Shown here: in pieces, positions 33,849 through 35,341 of the stretch
Numbering within the stretch: position 1 is the stretch's first letter
How the letters are laid out: every line of letters begins with the position of its first letter
Source of the DNA: a virus
Virus record (IMG/VR): IMGVR_UViG_3300017786_000050
Location: 1-35,341 of that record
Length of the DNA stretch: 35,341 bases
Direction: 5' to 3' (one strand)
Notes under the pieces: model-generated
Seen by the model: the letters and a program-made list of their open reading frames with translations, nothing else
The model's database searches: none
What the model was told of the DNA's origin: nothing
Translations under genes and position numbers: made by a program

Positions 33849-33985
33849 TTAGATAACTCCTTACTTGCATAATCAGATAAAACATCTGGTAACCAAGCGT
33901 GTATGAATAAAGCTCCACTCATCTTCATGGCTCTCCACCAATGTTTCCAATATCCTATATTATTTTCTTTTAAATGTTTCATCAT
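33845..33985 (-). CDS. Short DUF6356-like protein
   Basis: The protein has 46 residues. Two ATGs lie in tandem (33985 and 33982) with AAGGG upstream. The sequence KHLKENNIGYWKHWWRAMKM then ALFIHAWLPDVL resembles DUF6356, a small family with an amphipathic then hydrophobic helix found in bacteria and T4-like phages (identified from memory). The function is unknown. It overlaps the coiled-coil membrane gene by 4 bases, so the two are made together. Confidence 0.7.
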   Translation of the reverse strand: MMKHLKENNIGYWKHWWRAMKMSGALFIHAWLPDVLSDYASKELSK

Positions 33986-33987
33986 TA

Positions 33988-34926
33988 TTAACCCTTGTGA
34001 ATTTTACCTTTTCGTTCTTTGAACCATTTTCTAAACTGAGCAGGTGAACCGATAGTAATTGGTTTGTTACCACTTGCTGTTGATAATAATTTTTCTATTT
34101 CAACTTTAGCCAATACACTATTATCCAATACTCTTTGCATTACAAATATATCTATTATCTTTGTATCATAAACAAGAAGTTCATTCCACCAAGCAGTTCT
34201 TTTATTATGTTTAGAATTAATCAAACTCTTCTTGAATAGTTTTTTATTTTTAAGTAAAGTTTTGTTTGCTACATCAATATAATCTTTTACATATTTGTTA
34301 ATGACTGGCCCTTGTGCTTTTTTAACTTGCTCTTTATAGTCATCATAACTAATCCTATTAGGGTCATCACTTGGTAACATCCATCTGTCGTGATATTCTC
34401 TCTCTATATCGGTCATTTTATCACTAATACTATCATAATCAAGTTTAGAAGATTTTAAAGCATTTGTCCATATCATACTATCCTTATCAAACACATGCCA
34501 AGCCTTTACCCATCTACGACCTTGTTTATCAGGTGTTGTATCAAAATCCATAGACCTTTTTGCTAATAAATGTCCCTCTACATAACAAATAATACCACCC
34601 ATACCTGTTTGAACACCACGACCTTTAGCTAATGATTCATCTTCGTGAGTTGCTGTAAATGTAGATATAGTTTTTTTTCTATTGAGAACATATTTAAGTT
34701 GTCGTATTCCATCTGGTCCTGTAATGTGAAATGATTTTACAGGTATTTTTTTACCAAGAGCTTTCTCCACAACCGATGGTGTTAGAGGAATCACATCTCT
34801 TTGACGAACCCAATTCAATACGGATTTTGTGTGAGCGGGATACCACTTATTATCTATCCAACTAGGCCCAGCTTGTTTAGATGGTGCATAAGTGGATTCC
34901 ATTAATAAATCTTTAAGTTTAATCAT
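33988..34926 (-). CDS. Leader-bearing protein of unknown function (MIKLKDLLME)
   Basis: The protein has 312 residues; its ATG overlaps the previous stop (ATGA). Residues 1-10 are the shared leader with an L-M-E/S cut site. Residues 62-125 (VKSFHITGPDGIRQLKYVL, KKTISTFTATHEDE, GVQTGMGGIICYVEG) form an alpha/beta domain that I recall from other marine phages. The I-S-T-F-T stretch resembles the S-T-S motif of mono-ADP-ribosyltransferases, but I see no convincing arginine or E-x-E, so I do not make that call. The C-terminus is helical and basic. It is a candidate for an injected protein. Confidence 0.78.
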   Translation of the reverse strand: MIKLKDLLMESTYAPSKQAGPSWIDNKWYPAHTKSVLNWVRQRDVIPLTPSVVEKALGKKIPVKSFHITGPDGIRQLKYVLNRKKTISTFTATHEDESLAKGRGVQTGMGGIICYVEGHLLAKRSMDFDTTPDKQGRRWVKAWHVFDKDSMIWTNALKSSKLDYDSISDKMTDIEREYHDRWMLPSDDPNRISYDDYKEQVKKAQGPVINKYVKDYIDVANKTLLKNKKLFKKSLINSKHNKRTAWWNELLVYDTKIIDIFVMQRVLDNSVLAKVEIEKLLSTASGNKPITIGSPAQFRKWFKERKGKIHKG

Positions 34927-35341
34927 TTGTATTGCTTCATCGCCTCGTCTATAGCTTTTCTAATAGCTCCACCAAACTCACTTTGGTTAAAAGGTAGGTC
35001 TTCTTCAATCTGTAATCCTGTAGCAGATATATCTGTTTGGATTGTTCCAACACCTCTACTTGATACCACCTTATCCGTAGCTACCTCTCTAACCAAAATA
35101 TTCATACGAACTTCAGTCTCAGACTTTCTACGACTGAACAAACCGATGATACTGAATGCTTCGTCTGGTCTTCCAACCCAAACAATCTCAGCTGACGCTA
35201 TAAAATCTGCGTTGTCATCAGCTACTAACTGATACTTACTATCAGAGAAAGCCTCCTCCAATAACTGACGAACACCCATAGTAGTCCTATTATCTGTGAT
35301 ACCTGTATTTTCAGATACCTTAACAAACTCACTAATCTTTA
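34923..35341 (-). CDS. CsgG/HfaB-like protein (5' end outside window)
   Basis: The frame stays open to the window edge, giving 138 residues of a longer protein. ATG 35279 is an alternative start but lies inside what aligns with the family's conserved helix (GVRQLLEEAFSDSKYQLV, like the VLLTALVESGRFxVVER region of CsgG). Then come strands IASAEIVWVG and EVRMNILVREVATDKVV and a final helix GGAIRKAIDEAMKQY, as in CsgG-type proteins. In bacteria CsgG is an outer-membrane pore lipoprotein for curli export. CsgG-like genes are reported from marine phages. The signal peptide, if any, lies outside the window. The phage function is unknown. Confidence 0.65.
   Translation of the reverse strand, partial: KISEFVKVSENTGITDNRTTMGVRQLLEEAFSDSKYQLVADDNADFIASAEIVWVGRPDEAFSIIGLFSRRKSETEVRMNILVREVATDKVVSSRGVGTIQTDISATGLQIEEDLPFNQSEFGGAIRKAIDEAMKQYK

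Noticed and set aside
33988-34926. Mono-ADP-ribosyltransferase call for the 312-residue leader protein, based on ISTFT
   Set aside because: No matching arginine motif or E-x-E could be placed; a single short motif is not enough.

Overview
The window is a block of a T4-like (gp17/gp20/gp21/gp22/gp23-type) myovirus genome. It is AT-rich, and almost every gene is on the minus strand, so transcription runs from high to low coordinates. Terminase, portal, a head-core gene, prohead protease, scaffold and major capsid protein occur in T4 order (17-20-core-21-22-23). The small conserved domains, the tail-fibre style and a phage-encoded ribosomal protein bS21 point to a marine T4-like phage. The host cannot be told from this sequence. 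Most genes have clear Shine-Dalgarno sites (AGGAG, GGAG, GAGG), so the host uses SD-led initiation. No tRNA, CRISPR array or insertion sequence was seen, and no stretch over 300 bases lacks a gene.

Layout in transcription order. (1) 35341-31126: a partial CsgG-like gene, a leader-bearing protein, a DUF6356-like peptide, a membrane coiled-coil protein, a two-helix membrane protein, then many very small basic or cysteine-rich proteins, one split by an in-frame TGA. (2) 31133-25794: a Nudix/metalloprotease fusion, a PD-(D/E)XK nuclease, a DnaG-like primase and a single-chain fusion of gp47 and gp46 (Mre11/Rad50-like). (3) 25807-25570: the only plus-strand gene, a 50-residue ribbon-helix-helix protein, overlapping a T4-type late promoter box that faces the tail-fibre gene. 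(4) 25569-16066: a large tail fibre with an S74 chaperone, a second fibre or adhesin, a GH108 muramidase and a small structural protein. (5) 16064-12183: a 1293-residue protein joining a P-loop kinase, an NMNAT-like nucleotidyltransferase and an RNA/DNA-ligase-type domain. (6) 12174-1: the packaging and head module, with many small proteins between protease and scaffold, then bS21, a leader with three hairpins, scaffold and capsid.

The main finding is a possible capsid-delivery system. At least six otherwise unrelated proteins start with almost the same peptide, MIKLKxxLxE. This resembles the capsid-targeting leader of T4 internal head proteins, which the gp21 protease removes. In the 1293-residue multi-enzyme and in the Nudix/protease fusion, further [L/I]-x-E-[A/G/S] sites fall between domains, as expected of polyproteins cut inside the prohead. 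My reading is that the phage packages and injects a set of enzymes (kinase, ligase, nucleotidyltransferase, Nudix, protease). This is inference from motifs and position; mass spectrometry of virions would settle it.
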